A stretch of DNA of 64,000 bases, taken from NCBI GenBank assembly GCA_903837525.1, contig CAILUU010000055.1, positions 54,380 to 118,379 on the forward strand, written 5' to 3'. Numbering within the stretch: position 1 is the first letter of the stretch; each line of letters begins with the position of its first letter. Origin of the DNA: an uncultured Bacteroidota bacterium. Its GTDB lineage: Bacteria; Bacteroidota; Bacteroidia; Chitinophagales; Chitinophagaceae. Below, piece by piece: positions 34,494 through 44,879 of this stretch. A model generated the notes under the pieces. The model saw only the letters and a program-made list of their open reading frames with translations. It was not told where the DNA came from and made no database searches. A program made the translations under genes and the position numbers.

Positions 34494-37400
34494 ATGAAAA
34501 AAATATACCTCTTTTGCATTTTTTTTGTAGTTATAAAAACACTTTTTGGACAAATAGTTTTTACAAATAATTTTAATACAAGTACTGGGGCAACTTACTC
34601 TACAACTCCCGGAGGTATAGGCACTAGTACAGTTTGGAATTTTAATAGAAGTGGGGTTGATTTTGGTACCCGTATTGATGGGGGAATTTTAGATTGTACA
34701 AACGACGGTAGTGGTGCTACTTCAAATGTTATAGGATGGGTTTTTAGCCATACTTCTACAAGCTCATTCACTACTCCTTTCAACACAACTTTAAATGCAA
34801 ATACAAGTAAAATAACATGGACGTTTAACATGCGTCAAATTAGAACTGACCCTGCAGGCTTTGTTGTTGGCAGTTATGGAGTAGCTTTTATTTTAGCAGG
34901 ATCAGCTTCAACAGGTGCAACAGCTGGTAGCGGTTATGCAGTTGCTTTAGGTCAAAGTGGCACAACTGATCCTATTCGTTTAATTAAGTATAACAATGGT
35001 GTTCAAGGAACAATTACAAATATTATTACCTCCAATACTTTAGGCCTTTCAGATTTTGGAGCTGAATATTTAAGTATAAAAATTACTTATATACCAAGCA
35101 CAGATACTTGGGAACTTTTTGTAAGAAATGATGGAACAACCGCCTTTGCAGATCCTGCCACTGGAGTGTTAATTTCTCAAGGCACCGCTGTTGATAATAC
35201 GTTTACGTCACAAGTATTGGGGTTTATGGGTGGTTATTGGCAAGGAACAACAGCTGATACGCAAACTGCTTTTTTTGATAATATCAATGTTTCATTAGCC
35301 TCCACCAACTCAGCCAACTCTGATATTATTGCCGATGGCGCTTTTTCTGCACCCACAAATATTAATTATAGCCTTTACCAAGGTACTGTTTTAACATTAG
35401 CCAATAGTGTTGAAATTGCTAGGTTTACTATAAGAGATGGAGGAGGAGTTGCAGATGCCGATGGTGTAGGTACAACATTAAATTCAATTAGTTTTAGCTT
35501 ATCTAACTCAGCTAATATACGTCGTGTAGCCATTATGGATGGAACTACACAACTACAAGAAGTTGCTGGGGCAGCTACTATAAATTTTACAGGACTAAAT
35601 ATTGTAGCCGCCGATGATGGTTCAAAAAATTTCTCCTTACGAGTTATTTTTGTAAACAACGTTACCGATAATCAGCAATACCAATTTACTATAACTTCTG
35701 TTACGGCAGATGTTGCAGGCTCTCAATTCGCCGCAAGTAATGCAGGTGGTGCCACTTCGTCAATTGCTGGCGACAATAATAGAATTGAAGTAATTGCCGA
35801 TGGACTTAGTTATGTCGCCAATACATTTTCGCCAACAGGCAATGGCGTAGCTATGGCACCAGCCGTACAAGTGGCTGGTATAGATACATTGAATTTTGGC
35901 GGTAATTTATACACAAATGTAGATGCAGATTTTAATCAAGATATTGCCATTACATCCACAGGTACCCTTACTGGTACTCCCGTAATACTCTCACCAACGG
36001 CTGGTATAGCTGCATTTACAACATTAACACATACTATAAATGGAACTGCACTTACACTTACGGCTAAACGAAATACTACTAACGATTGGGATGCAGTAAG
36101 TAATCCGTTTGATATTATTAATTCATCCAACACTACAGATTACTTTAGATCGGTACAAAATGGTAATTGGAATAACCCAACAACTTGGGAAAGTAGCCCA
36201 GATAATATTGGTTGGCAAGCTTCAACCCTAACGCCCAATAGTTTAGCAAATACAATAACCATTAGAAATACAGATACGGTTACTATTACTACCAATACCG
36301 ATGCTGACCAGTTAAGTATAGAAAATGGGGGTAAATTAATACAAAATAACACACCTATTTTTACTATAAATAATGGAACTGCTCCCTATGATATGACTGT
36401 AGAAATTGGAGGAACCTTCGAAATGAATGGACGACAACCAGTTGGGGCAGGTAGTATAATTATTGCAGGAGGAGGTCGAATTCGTGTAGCCTCTAACCCT
36501 TCACCTTCTGAGGGAGATGATTTTGCTTTTGGAAATGTGGGAGGGGTTGCGAGTGTTACATTTTTAAGTGCTAGTTTTTATGACTGGGCTACAACCACCA
36601 CTCCATCTTGGTCTAATAGAACGTATTTCACTTCAGGCAATAATACGTATTTTACATTTTTAGTAACACCAGGGTTTAGTTTGGGAGGGAATAGCCCTAC
36701 TGTAATTAATGGAACCTTAGTAGCAAATGACACTATTACCATTGCAAACACAGGTGCAAAAACTTTTGTAAATGGAATAATTAATGCTGCCCTTATTGAC
36801 GCCTCACTTGCTACAGGCGGCTCTTTAAATATTACAGGAACGGGCGCAGCCCTTGGTGATACAGGTACAATTTTATTGCCACCTGCTGGGCTTAATATTG
36901 GAGCCTCTACTGTTATAGGTTGTACAACTAATCCTGCAACACCAACTAAAACAATTAATGGGAATGTTAATTTTTCAGTAAATAGCTATCTGTTTTTAAC
37001 AGATACCGACCTTACCATTACGGGCAATATTACAGGTGCAAATTCAACAGCTTTTTTTATTACAAATGGTCTTAGCAATGCAGGTAAATTATTTAGGCCA
37101 AATATTGGTGCTACACCAGTCACCTTTCCTATTGGTTTTAGCACCGGTACCTATAATCCTGTAACTATTTCAAATGCTAGTAATTTAACCTATGGAGTTA
37201 GAGTTTCTAACGTAATCAATCCTCCAATAATTGATGATTCAAGGGTAGTAAATAGAACATGGGTAATTATACCATCGGCTACACCCGCCGGCCCAGTAAA
37301 TGTTATATTTAATTATGCAGGTACTCATGCTAATCCCGGGTTTAACTATGGACTTGATGTGGAAGTAGGTTTATATACAAGTGTATGGAATGTTATACAA

Positions 37401-38039
37401 ACAGGTTTGGCAGCTTCAGGTTCTGACCCTTACGATGTTGCTACTATAATAAATGCTTTTGGAGCAAATATAGAAGCTCCCATTATTATAGGAAATTTAG
37501 GTTCAATATTGTCTGTTCAAAAATCTATACAGTTAACTGCAGTAAACCAAAATAATATCGTTAAATTAAATTGGACTACCACTAACATAGCTACGGTTAA
37601 GCAATTTATTATAGAATATTCTACTAACGGTATTAATTATTTTCCGTTATCTACAAAAAATTCTAGTACGTTTAGTTTTGTAGATGATAGACCACTTAAC
37701 CAAAAAAATTATTATAGAATAAAAGGGATTGGTTTAAACAACTTAATTGTTTACTCTAATATAATATCTATAAACAGTAATAGTTTAACATCGGTTTTTT
37801 TAACTCCATCTAGTACAACTTCTTCAATAACACTTAATGCAAATAGTAATAAGCAACAAATTGTTCAACTTGTATTGGTAGATGCTGTTGGCAAACAACT
37901 AGAACAACAAACTACTCCATTAGTAATTGGGCAAAACAGAATTTTAAAAAATGTTGCTTACTTAAGTAAGGGCATATATTATATGGTGGTTTACTACAGC
38001 AATGGCGATAAATCAACTTTACGATTTATAAAAATGTAG
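34494..38039 (+). CDS. T9SS-secreted multidomain surface protein with C-terminal sorting domain
   Basis: A protein of 1181 residues. The ATG at 34494 gives signal peptide 'MKKIYLFCIFFVVIKTLFGQ'; an in-frame ATG at 34476 abuts the iscA stop. The N-terminal 250 residues look like a lectin/laminin-G-like beta-sandwich ('ITWTFNMRQIRTDPAGFVVG'). Thr/Asn/Gly-rich beta repeats follow, with a 'GNWNNPTTWESS' motif common in Bacteroidota adhesins. The last 80 residues ('VLVDAVGKQLEQQTTPLV' to 'GDKSTLRFIKM') are a type A T9SS sorting tail. It is probably cell-surface or released. Composition differs strongly from the housekeeping neighbours, as expected for its type. Confidence 0.85.
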   Translation: MKKIYLFCIFFVVIKTLFGQIVFTNNFNTSTGATYSTTPGGIGTSTVWNFNRSGVDFGTRIDGGILDCTNDGSGATSNVIGWVFSHTSTSSFTTPFNTTLNANTSKITWTFNMRQIRTDPAGFVVGSYGVAFILAGSASTGATAGSGYAVALGQSGTTDPIRLIKYNNGVQGTITNIITSNTLGLSDFGAEYLSIKITYIPSTDTWELFVRNDGTTAFADPATGVLISQGTAVDNTFTSQVLGFMGGYWQGTTADTQTAFFDNINVSLASTNSANSDIIADGAFSAPTNINYSLYQGTVLTLANSVEIARFTIRDGGGVADADGVGTTLNSISFSLSNSANIRRVAIMDGTTQLQEVAGAATINFTGLNIVAADDGSKNFSLRVIFVNNVTDNQQYQFTITSVTADVAGSQFAASNAGGATSSIAGDNNRIEVIADGLSYVANTFSPTGNGVAMAPAVQVAGIDTLNFGGNLYTNVDADFNQDIAITSTGTLTGTPVILSPTAGIAAFTTLTHTINGTALTLTAKRNTTNDWDAVSNPFDIINSSNTTDYFRSVQNGNWNNPTTWESSPDNIGWQASTLTPNSLANTITIRNTDTVTITTNTDADQLSIENGGKLIQNNTPIFTINNGTAPYDMTVEIGGTFEMNGRQPVGAGSIIIAGGGRIRVASNPSPSEGDDFAFGNVGGVASVTFLSASFYDWATTTTPSWSNRTYFTSGNNTYFTFLVTPGFSLGGNSPTVINGTLVANDTITIANTGAKTFVNGIINAALIDASLATGGSLNITGTGAALGDTGTILLPPAGLNIGASTVIGCTTNPATPTKTINGNVNFSVNSYLFLTDTDLTITGNITGANSTAFFITNGLSNAGKLFRPNIGATPVTFPIGFSTGTYNPVTISNASNLTYGVRVSNVINPPIIDDSRVVNRTWVIIPSATPAGPVNVIFNYAGTHANPGFNYGLDVEVGLYTSVWNVIQTGLAASGSDPYDVATIINAFGANIEAPIIIGNLGSILSVQKSIQLTAVNQNNIVKLNWTTTNIATVKQFIIEYSTNGINYFPLSTKNSSTFSFVDDRPLNQKNYYRIKGIGLNNLIVYSNIISINSNSLTSVFLTPSSTTSSITLNANSNKQQIVQLVLVDAVGKQLEQQTTPLVIGQNRILKNVAYLSKGIYYMVVYYSNGDKSTLRFIKM

Positions 38040-38059
38040 CTATCTAAGTACATACCTCG

Positions 38060-38095
38060 AAAACCACAAGGTGCTTAAGCCTTGTGGTTTTTTTA
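38060..38095 (+). terminator. Rho-independent terminator after the T9SS protein gene
   Basis: AAAACCACAAGG pairs with CCTTGTGGTTTT (12-bp perfect stem, 8-nt loop), followed by TTTT, about 20 nt after the stop. It also rules out the long track start of gldF, which would lie inside it. Confidence 0.88.
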
Positions 38096-38140
38096 TTTAT
38101 ATACCCTTTTAGTTTAAATTGCATCAATTTTATACCAACG

Positions 38141-38863
38141 ATGTACAGTATTTGTAAAAAAGAGTTACGACAGTTTTTTAGTGGGCTTACAGGATATATC
38201 GCCATCATTTTATTTTTGGTGGTTAATGGGCTATTCCTTTTTGTATTAAAGGATAGTAATATTTTTGATTTTGGGTATGCAAGCCTAGATAAATTTTTTG
38301 AATTAGCTCCTTGGATTTTACTTTTTTTATTACCTGCACTTACTATGCGTTCCCTTTCCGACGAATTTAAAGGTGGAACGTTTGAAATATTAAAAACAAA
38401 ACCTATCACATTAGTGCAAATTGTTTTAGGTAAATATTTTGCTATACTAGTTATTCTTCTTTTTGTTATTTTACCCACATTGGTTTACATAATTGCTATA
38501 AAAGCGTTAAGCACACAGGGGGGAATAGATGGCGGAGGAATTTTAGGAAGTTACATTGGTTTGTTTTTTTTAGGTGCTGTGTTTGCAGCTATAAGCCTTT
38601 GTTGCAGCGGCTTTACCAACAATGCAGTTGTAGCTTTTTTAATTAGTGTGTTTGGTTGCATTATTTTATATTTTGGTTTTAATGCCTTAAGTAAATTGCC
38701 TCTTTTTGAAAATGGAGTAGATTATTATGTAGAAATGTTAGGGATAGATTTTCATTATAGTAGTATAAGTAGAGGTGTGTTTGATAGTAGAGATGTAGTT
38801 TATTTTTTTAGTATGATTTTTCTATTTTTATTGGTAACCGTTAAAACGTTGAGCAAAAAATAA
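38141..38863 (+). CDS. gldF: Gliding motility ABC transporter permease GldF
   Basis: A 240-residue six-helix ABC-2-type permease. The true start is the ATG at 38141 ('MYSICKKELRQFFSGLTGYI'); the track start at 38084 lies in the preceding terminator. The segment 'LTMRSLSDEFKGGTFEILKT' after helix 2 is the family hallmark. GldF works with GldG and the ATPase GldA (not in this window) and is linked to gliding in Flavobacterium, although the genes also occur in non-gliding Bacteroidota. gldG begins at the base right after its stop. Confidence 0.9.
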   Translation: MYSICKKELRQFFSGLTGYIAIILFLVVNGLFLFVLKDSNIFDFGYASLDKFFELAPWILLFLLPALTMRSLSDEFKGGTFEILKTKPITLVQIVLGKYFAILVILLFVILPTLVYIIAIKALSTQGGIDGGGILGSYIGLFFLGAVFAAISLCCSGFTNNAVVAFLISVFGCIILYFGFNALSKLPLFENGVDYYVEMLGIDFHYSSISRGVFDSRDVVYFFSMIFLFLLVTVKTLSKK

Positions 38864-40585
38864 ATGGCATTATTAAATAAAATTTGGAAAAGTAAATTTT
38901 GGTTACCCATAACAATTGCAGCAATGGTGGCTATTAATTGGCTGGCATCAATTTATCATACTAGACTAGATTTTACGAATGAAAAACGTTTTACCCTATC
39001 TTCTCCTACAAAAAAAATAGTAAAACAATTGGATGATGTGGTATTGATTGATGTTTTTTTAAAAGGAGAATTTCCAAGTGGCTTTAAAAAGTTAGCCAAT
39101 AGTACTGCAGAAATTTTACAAGAGTTTAAAGAAATTGGGGGAAAAAACATTCAATATAATTTCATTAGTCCTGATGATGAACTTGAAGGAACAAACATAA
39201 AATGGGGCGATACGTTAACAGCCTCTGGCCTTTACCCTATAAATTTAAAATCTCAACTTAAAGCTGGGGAGCAGCAACAATTGGTTTATCCAGTAGCATT
39301 GGTGCATTACAAACAAAATAGTTTACCCGTTGTATTGTTTGAGCAAAAAGGAATGGACGTAAAAAAATCATATGCCGATGCTATGAAAGATTTGAATAGT
39401 GCAGAAGCATTAATGGAATTTAAATTTGCCGATGCAATTTATAAAGCATCGCAAACTACAAAGCCTATGATTGCTTATGTAATAGGAAATGGGGAGCCAC
39501 AAGATGTACGAATTTACGATTTAGCAGAAAACACATTAAGCCAAGATTATAATTTACAACAATTTAATTTAGCTACATTACCCTTAATACCCGATACATT
39601 TAAACTTTTATTGTTAGTAAAACCAACTGAAAAATTTAGCGACGACGAAAAATTAAAGATTGATCAATTTGTAATGAGAGGTGGAAAGGTAATTATGTTT
39701 TTAGATAAGCTTAATGCTGAAATGGACAGTCTTCGCATTAAAAATAAAGTAATTGCTTACGATAGGGGGTTAGAATTGAATGATTTATTATTTAAATACG
39801 GAGTTAGAGTTAATAATGATTTAGTAATGGATTTGCAATGCGATTTTTTACCTTTTGATGTAAATGGTAACGGGCAGTTCGATTTTTTACATTGGAATTA
39901 TTTTCCACTTTTCGAATCAAAATCGAATCATGTAATTAATAAAAATTTAGGTTTAGTAAGCGGACGATTTGTAAACTCAATAGATACTATTGAGGTAGAA
40001 GGAATTAAAAAAACAATTTTATTAAGTTCATCATCTAATGCTAAAACTATTGCCACACCTGCATTAATAAGCGGTAAAGAAAATAGTAACGAACCCGAGA
40101 GCGATAAATTTAAAAAAGCAAATATTCCAGTGGCTGTATTGTTAGAAGGAAAATTTACTTCTCTTTTTAAAAATAGAGTATCACAAGCCATTACCGATAG
40201 TTTGGAGCAGTATGGAGTATCATTTATGCAAGAGTGTATTTCCGATAATAAAATAATTGTAGTGGCAGATGGTGATATGGTTTTAAATAGTATATCAAAA
40301 AACGAGCCCTTACCAATGGGTGTAAATCCGCTAACGGTTGGGTCGCAATATCAATATCAATTTGCAAACGCCACTTTTTTACAAAACTGTTTAGATTATT
40401 TATTAAATCCCTCAAACCTGTCCGAGGCAAAAGCCAAAGATTATACGTTACGATTATTAGATAGTAAAAAAGTAACTGCTAACAAAACGATATGGCAATT
40501 AATAACGATAGCCTTACCAATTGCATTAGTCATTTTATTTGCATTTATTTTTCAATGGTTACATAAAAGAAAACATACGATTTAA
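38864..40585 (+). CDS. gldG: GldG-type ABC transporter-associated protein
   Basis: A 573-residue protein with an N-terminal membrane helix (about 11-27, 'LPITIAAMVAINWLASI') and a C-terminal helix (about 545-565). The large extracytoplasmic region between has the GldG/ABC_transp_aux pattern: 'FTNEKRFTLSSPTKKIVKQL', 'FLKGEFPSGFKKL', 'MIAYVIGNGEPQ', and 'FVMRGGKVIMFLDKLNAEM'. It partners GldF in a membrane complex. The start codon directly follows the gldF stop, so translation is probably coupled. Confidence 0.9.
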   Translation: MALLNKIWKSKFWLPITIAAMVAINWLASIYHTRLDFTNEKRFTLSSPTKKIVKQLDDVVLIDVFLKGEFPSGFKKLANSTAEILQEFKEIGGKNIQYNFISPDDELEGTNIKWGDTLTASGLYPINLKSQLKAGEQQQLVYPVALVHYKQNSLPVVLFEQKGMDVKKSYADAMKDLNSAEALMEFKFADAIYKASQTTKPMIAYVIGNGEPQDVRIYDLAENTLSQDYNLQQFNLATLPLIPDTFKLLLLVKPTEKFSDDEKLKIDQFVMRGGKVIMFLDKLNAEMDSLRIKNKVIAYDRGLELNDLLFKYGVRVNNDLVMDLQCDFLPFDVNGNGQFDFLHWNYFPLFESKSNHVINKNLGLVSGRFVNSIDTIEVEGIKKTILLSSSSNAKTIATPALISGKENSNEPESDKFKKANIPVAVLLEGKFTSLFKNRVSQAITDSLEQYGVSFMQECISDNKIIVVADGDMVLNSISKNEPLPMGVNPLTVGSQYQYQFANATFLQNCLDYLLNPSNLSEAKAKDYTLRLLDSKKVTANKTIWQLITIALPIALVILFAFIFQWLHKRKHTI

Positions 40586-40591
40586 CTTAAA

Positions 40592-41578
40592 ATGGATAAA
40601 ACTCAACTCACTTATATTGTTTTTGCTGCAGTAATTTGTATTGCATTAGTTTTTGATTTAGGGTTACTTAGCAAAAAAAACACAACCATAAGTTTAAAAG
40701 CGGCATTGTTGCAAACTATTTTTTGGGTTGCCCTTTCCTTTGCATTCTGTGGGTTTATTTGGTACGAAAATATTGATGGAAATGGCAAGCAAGATGCTAT
40801 TTCTTTTATATCTGCTTATCTACTAGAGTGGTCACTCTCTATTGATAATATTTTTGTGTTCATTATAATTTTCAACTTTTTTAAAGTAAAGGAAAATAGT
40901 TATAGCAGGGTTTTATTGCTAGGTATTTTAATGGCCATAGTATTTCGTATTTTATTTATTGCAATTGGTAGCGCCGCAGTTGCTAAATACGATTGGATAA
41001 TGTATGTATTCGGTATTTTTTTGGCCTATACGGGTATAAAAATGTTTGCTGCAGGCGATGAAGAAGAATTTGATCCGGGAACTAACTGGGCATTCAAATT
41101 TATGCGTAAGTATATGCGTACAACAGATGAGGAACCTAATGGACGCTTTATTATTAACAAAGGCAACAAAGCATTTTTTACAAAACTAAGTATGGTTGTA
41201 TTAATGCTAGGTTTAATAGATATTGTTTTTGCAGTAGATTCTATTCCAGCGGTATTTTCTATTATACCCGACCCTAGCAAAAAATTATTAATTTATTCTA
41301 GCAATATTTTTGCAGTATTAGGTTTGCGTAGTTTGTTCTTTTTATTAAGAGGAGCTGCAAGTAAGTTTGATTATTTACAACAGGGTATAGCCATTGTATT
41401 GTTATTTATTGGGTTAAAAATGTTGTTACCGTTATTAAAATTTGCTGGTGTAAATGAGCATTATTTACACTTACCCGTTTGGATTTCTTTATTAATGATT
41501 TTAGTTTGTATTAGCGGTTCAATTTTTTATTCTATTTATCACAAGCGCAAGGGCATACCAAACGATGTAGTTGAATAA
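40592..41578 (+). CDS. TerC/Alx family integral membrane protein
   Basis: A 328-residue membrane protein with about eight or nine helices. The TerC signatures are clear: 'AYLLEWSLSIDNIFVFIIIF' and, in the second half, 'MLGLIDIVFAVDSIPAVFSI' with the paired acidic residues thought to bind metal. The family exports or handles Mn2+ or other metals (Alx, TerC). It follows gldG by 6 nt and its stop overlaps the start of murF/alr (TAATG), so it sits in the middle of a tightly packed operon. Confidence 0.9.
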   Translation: MDKTQLTYIVFAAVICIALVFDLGLLSKKNTTISLKAALLQTIFWVALSFAFCGFIWYENIDGNGKQDAISFISAYLLEWSLSIDNIFVFIIIFNFFKVKENSYSRVLLLGILMAIVFRILFIAIGSAAVAKYDWIMYVFGIFLAYTGIKMFAAGDEEEFDPGTNWAFKFMRKYMRTTDEEPNGRFIINKGNKAFFTKLSMVVLMLGLIDIVFAVDSIPAVFSIIPDPSKKLLIYSSNIFAVLGLRSLFFLLRGAASKFDYLQQGIAIVLLFIGLKMLLPLLKFAGVNEHYLHLPVWISLLMILVCISGSIFYSIYHKRKGIPNDVVE

Positions 41579-44040
41579 TGTATACCATCTTTAACATAGC
41601 CACAGTTATTAATGCAACCTTTATACAAAAAGGTAACGATACCGCTATAGAACATTTATTAATTGACAGTAGAAGATTACTCTTTCCTCGTGCTTCTTTA
41701 TTTTTTGCTATTGCAACGCCACAAAGAAATGCTGCTACGTTTATTGAGGAACTATACCAAAAAGGGGTACGTAATTTTATAGTAGATGCATCTTATACTG
41801 CTCATCAAAGTTTTAATGAGGCAACAATTTTACAAGTGCCTAATGTGGTAGATGCATTGCAGCAAATAACAGCTTACCATCGTAATCAATTTACTTATCC
41901 GGTAATTGGTATTACGGGTAGCAATGGAAAAACGATTGTAAAAGAATGGTTGTACCAACTGTTACAAAATAAGTATACTATTGTACGCAGCCCCAAAAGT
42001 TATAACTCACAAATTGGCGTGCCACTAAGTGTATGGCAAATGAGTACAGTACATAACTTGGCCATTTTTGAGGCAGGTATTTCTATGCCTCATGAAATGG
42101 ATAAACTTCAAAAAGTAATACAACCAACTATTGGAATATTTACTAGCATAGGCGATGCACATAACGAAGGGTTTGCGGATGTAGTACAAAAAATTGATGA
42201 AAAATCAAAACTATTTTTAGGCTGTACCTCTATTATTTATTCTAAAGATAGTATAGGCGTAGCACAAGCTATAGAAGGAAAATTCACTACCTGTCATTTA
42301 TTTAGTTGGAGTAAAAATGAAGATGCAACTTTACGAATAACCGCTATTCAAATACAACATTTTAATACCGTAATTAAAGGCGTTTATAAAGGAATAAAAG
42401 TAAGTATAGCTGTACCATTTACTAACGATGCGGCCATTGAAAACGCCATTACCTGTTGGTGTGTATTATTACATTTAGGTATTGATGATGAAACTATTTC
42501 GGCAAAAATGTTAGAGCTACGTTCGGTGGAAATGCGTTTAGAGCTAAAGCAAGGTATAAATAATTGTAGTGTAATAAATGATAGTTATAGTGCAGATATA
42601 AATTCGTTAACCATTGCATTAGATTTTTTACAGCAGCAACAGCAACATCAAAAGCGTACGGTAATATTAAGCGATATTTTACAGTCTGGTAAAAAAAATG
42701 CAGCGTTATATGCTGACGTTGCAGCAATTTTGCAACAAAAAAATATTAATCGCTTTATAGGGGTTGGTCCAGAAATATCTAAACAAAAAAATGCATTTAG
42801 TGGCATTGCCGATGTTCGCTTTTTTGCTAGCACAAACGATTTTAAACAAAACTTTTATGCCCTACATTTTAATAACGAAACTATTTTATTAAAAGGGGCA
42901 AGAGTTTTTGAGTTTGAACAACTTAGTCATTTGCTTGAGCAAAAAGTACATCAAACTATTTTAGAAATTAACTTAAATGCCATTGCTCATAATTTAAAAA
43001 TATACAAACAGCAACTAAACCCAGGGGTTAAGCTAATGGCTATGGTTAAAGCGTTTAGTTACGGAAATGGAGGGTTCGAAATTGCCAATCTATTACAATT
43101 TCATAAGGTGGATTATTTGACTGTTGCATACGCAGATGAGGGTGTAGAGCTACGCAAAGCTGGCATTACCTTGCCCATAATGGTTATGAATGTTGAAGAT
43201 GCTACGTTTGATGTATTGGTACAACATAATTTAGAGCCTGAGTTATTTTCATTTGAACTTTTTTATAGCTTCGATAATTACTTACAACAAGGTGGTATTA
43301 CAAACTTTCCGGTTCACATAAAAATAGATACTGGTATGAAACGGTTGGGGTTTGAACTATACGAAATAGAAACCCTTTGTACAAAAATCAAAGAAACAAC
43401 ATCCTTTAAAATACAATCTGTTTTTTCTCATTTAGCAGCAAGCGATGCTGCAGAGCATGATGATTTTACACAACAGCAAGCAATCATTTTTAACGAGGCT
43501 TGTGCTCAATTACAACACGTTATTTCGTACTCATTTATTAAACATATAGCAAATACAAGTGCCATACACAGGCATAATGAGTTGCAATACAATATGGTAA
43601 GGCTAGGTATTGGTTTATATGGCGTAGATAATTTTTTGCAAACACAATTAAAAAATGTGACTACATTAAAAACGACCATATCTCAATTAAAAAAAATAAA
43701 AAAGGGCGAAAGTGTTGGCTACAGCCGTAAAGGAATAACCACCACTGATGCAACTATTGCTACCGTTTGTATTGGTTATGCAGACGGTTACCCCAGAGCC
43801 TTAAGCAATGGCAAAGGCAGCATGTTAGTTAATGGTAAATTAGCTCCTGTAATTGGTAACGTGTGTATGGATATGACGATGCTTGATGTTACGGGTATTG
43901 AGGTTAAAGAAGGAGGGGATGTAATTGTATTTGGAGAAGATTTACCCGTAAATAATTTAGCCCGTTGTGCAGATACTATTGCCTACGAAATTTTAACAGG
44001 TATATCGCAACGAGTGAAGAGGGTTTATTTTGAGGAATAA
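41578..44040 (+). CDS. murF-alr: Bifunctional UDP-MurNAc-tripeptide:D-Ala-D-Ala ligase / alanine racemase
   Basis: An 820-residue fusion. Residues 1-455 are a Mur ligase: ATP loop 'GITGSNGKTIVKEWLYQLL' (about 121-139), 'SYNSQIGVPLSVW', 'EAGISMPHEMDKL' and 'VINDSYSADINSLT'. Residues about 460-820 are alanine racemase: 'ILEINLNAIAHNLKIYK', the PLP lysine in 'LMAMVKAFSYGNGGFE' (about 490), 'IKIDTGMKRLGFE', and the catalytic Tyr in 'GESVGYSRKG'. The fusion couples D-Ala supply to its use in peptidoglycan precursor synthesis and is known in Bacteroidota. The start overlaps the terC stop by one base. Confidence 0.95.
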   Translation: MYTIFNIATVINATFIQKGNDTAIEHLLIDSRRLLFPRASLFFAIATPQRNAATFIEELYQKGVRNFIVDASYTAHQSFNEATILQVPNVVDALQQITAYHRNQFTYPVIGITGSNGKTIVKEWLYQLLQNKYTIVRSPKSYNSQIGVPLSVWQMSTVHNLAIFEAGISMPHEMDKLQKVIQPTIGIFTSIGDAHNEGFADVVQKIDEKSKLFLGCTSIIYSKDSIGVAQAIEGKFTTCHLFSWSKNEDATLRITAIQIQHFNTVIKGVYKGIKVSIAVPFTNDAAIENAITCWCVLLHLGIDDETISAKMLELRSVEMRLELKQGINNCSVINDSYSADINSLTIALDFLQQQQQHQKRTVILSDILQSGKKNAALYADVAAILQQKNINRFIGVGPEISKQKNAFSGIADVRFFASTNDFKQNFYALHFNNETILLKGARVFEFEQLSHLLEQKVHQTILEINLNAIAHNLKIYKQQLNPGVKLMAMVKAFSYGNGGFEIANLLQFHKVDYLTVAYADEGVELRKAGITLPIMVMNVEDATFDVLVQHNLEPELFSFELFYSFDNYLQQGGITNFPVHIKIDTGMKRLGFELYEIETLCTKIKETTSFKIQSVFSHLAASDAAEHDDFTQQQAIIFNEACAQLQHVISYSFIKHIANTSAIHRHNELQYNMVRLGIGLYGVDNFLQTQLKNVTTLKTTISQLKKIKKGESVGYSRKGITTTDATIATVCIGYADGYPRALSNGKGSMLVNGKLAPVIGNVCMDMTMLDVTGIEVKEGGDVIVFGEDLPVNNLARCADTIAYEILTGISQRVKRVYFEE

Positions 44041-44105
44041 ATAGGCTGTAAATATTTAAATTATATACATTAATACTTCAAATTCATCAAAAGCCTAATT
44101 CCCAC

Positions 44106-44113
44106 TATCTTTG
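44106..44113 (+). promoter_or_regulatory. -7 element (TATCTTTG) for lspA
   Basis: TATCTTTG matches TAnnTTTG and ends 6 nt before the ATG at 44120; it also overlaps the false TTG start in the ORF track. Confidence 0.6.
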
Positions 44114-44119
44114 TCCATT

Positions 44120-44815
44120 ATGAAACGTATAAACGTAACACTACTTGTTTTATTAATTCTTTTTGCCGACCAAGCCTTAAAAATTTGGGTAAAAACGAGT
44201 TTTAATTTACACGAAAACAGGCAAATGCTAGGGAGCGGTGCACAATTATACTTTGTAGAAAATATGGGCATGGCTTATGGCTGGAGTTTTGGTGGTAATT
44301 GGGGTAAATTGGCTTTAACCGTATTTAGAATGGTGGCTGTAGTTTTTGGCACCTGGTATATTGGTAGAATAATTGCAGAGAAATATCATAAAGGCTTTAT
44401 TATTTGTGCTGCATTAATTTATGCTGGGGCAATTGGTAATTTATTGGATAGCATGTTTTACGGAATTATTTTTGATAAAGGCATGTTGCTAGATAATGCT
44501 ACAAATGGCTACATTTATTATGATGGGGTGGCAAAAATTGGAGGCAAAGGATATGCATCTTTTTTGTATGGTAATGTGGTAGATATGTTGTATTTCCCTA
44601 TCATAAAAGGGCATTATCCAAAATGGTTTCCCTTTAAAGCTGGAGAGTACTTCGAATTTTTTAGGCCCATTTTTAACATTGCCGACGCATCCATTTCTAC
44701 AGGAGTAATCTCTATACTAGTGTTTCAACGCAGGTTTTTTAAAAAGAAAGAAGCTATCACCAACTCCACCGTAGAAACTAAGGCATTGGTTAATGATGAA
44801 AGCCAGATATCGTAA
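44120..44815 (+). CDS. lspA: Lipoprotein signal peptidase
   Basis: Cleaves the signal peptide of prolipoproteins at the lipid-modified cysteine (inner membrane). The ATG at 44120 ('MKRINVTLLVLLILFADQAL') gives 231 residues; the track's TTG at 44111 lies in the promoter. 'VENMGMAYGW' is the conserved Asn motif. The catalytic aspartates are in 'GAIGNLLDSMFYGII' and 'FRPIFNIADASISTGV'. The protein is longer than the roughly 160-residue E. coli enzyme because of a loop of about 60 residues between the two aspartate motifs, as I recall for Bacteroidota. Three lipoprotein genes follow directly. Confidence 0.92.
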   Translation: MKRINVTLLVLLILFADQALKIWVKTSFNLHENRQMLGSGAQLYFVENMGMAYGWSFGGNWGKLALTVFRMVAVVFGTWYIGRIIAEKYHKGFIICAALIYAGAIGNLLDSMFYGIIFDKGMLLDNATNGYIYYDGVAKIGGKGYASFLYGNVVDMLYFPIIKGHYPKWFPFKAGEYFEFFRPIFNIADASISTGVISILVFQRRFFKKKEAITNSTVETKALVNDESQIS

Positions 44816-44879
44816 TTGCAAAATTGATGCTTTGTATCGGTATAAAAGTTGTAAATTTAGCCACTATAAAATAGTTTTC

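Noticed and set aside
38084-38140. Longer N terminus for GldF (track start 38084)
   Set aside because: It would begin within the terminator hairpin of the previous gene, and the family N terminus is 'MYSICKKELRQFF'.
44793-44879. Longer N terminus of the 449-aa lipoprotein overlapping lspA
   Set aside because: The ATG at 44880 gives a clean SPII lipobox near residue 20; the longer form buries the signal sequence.
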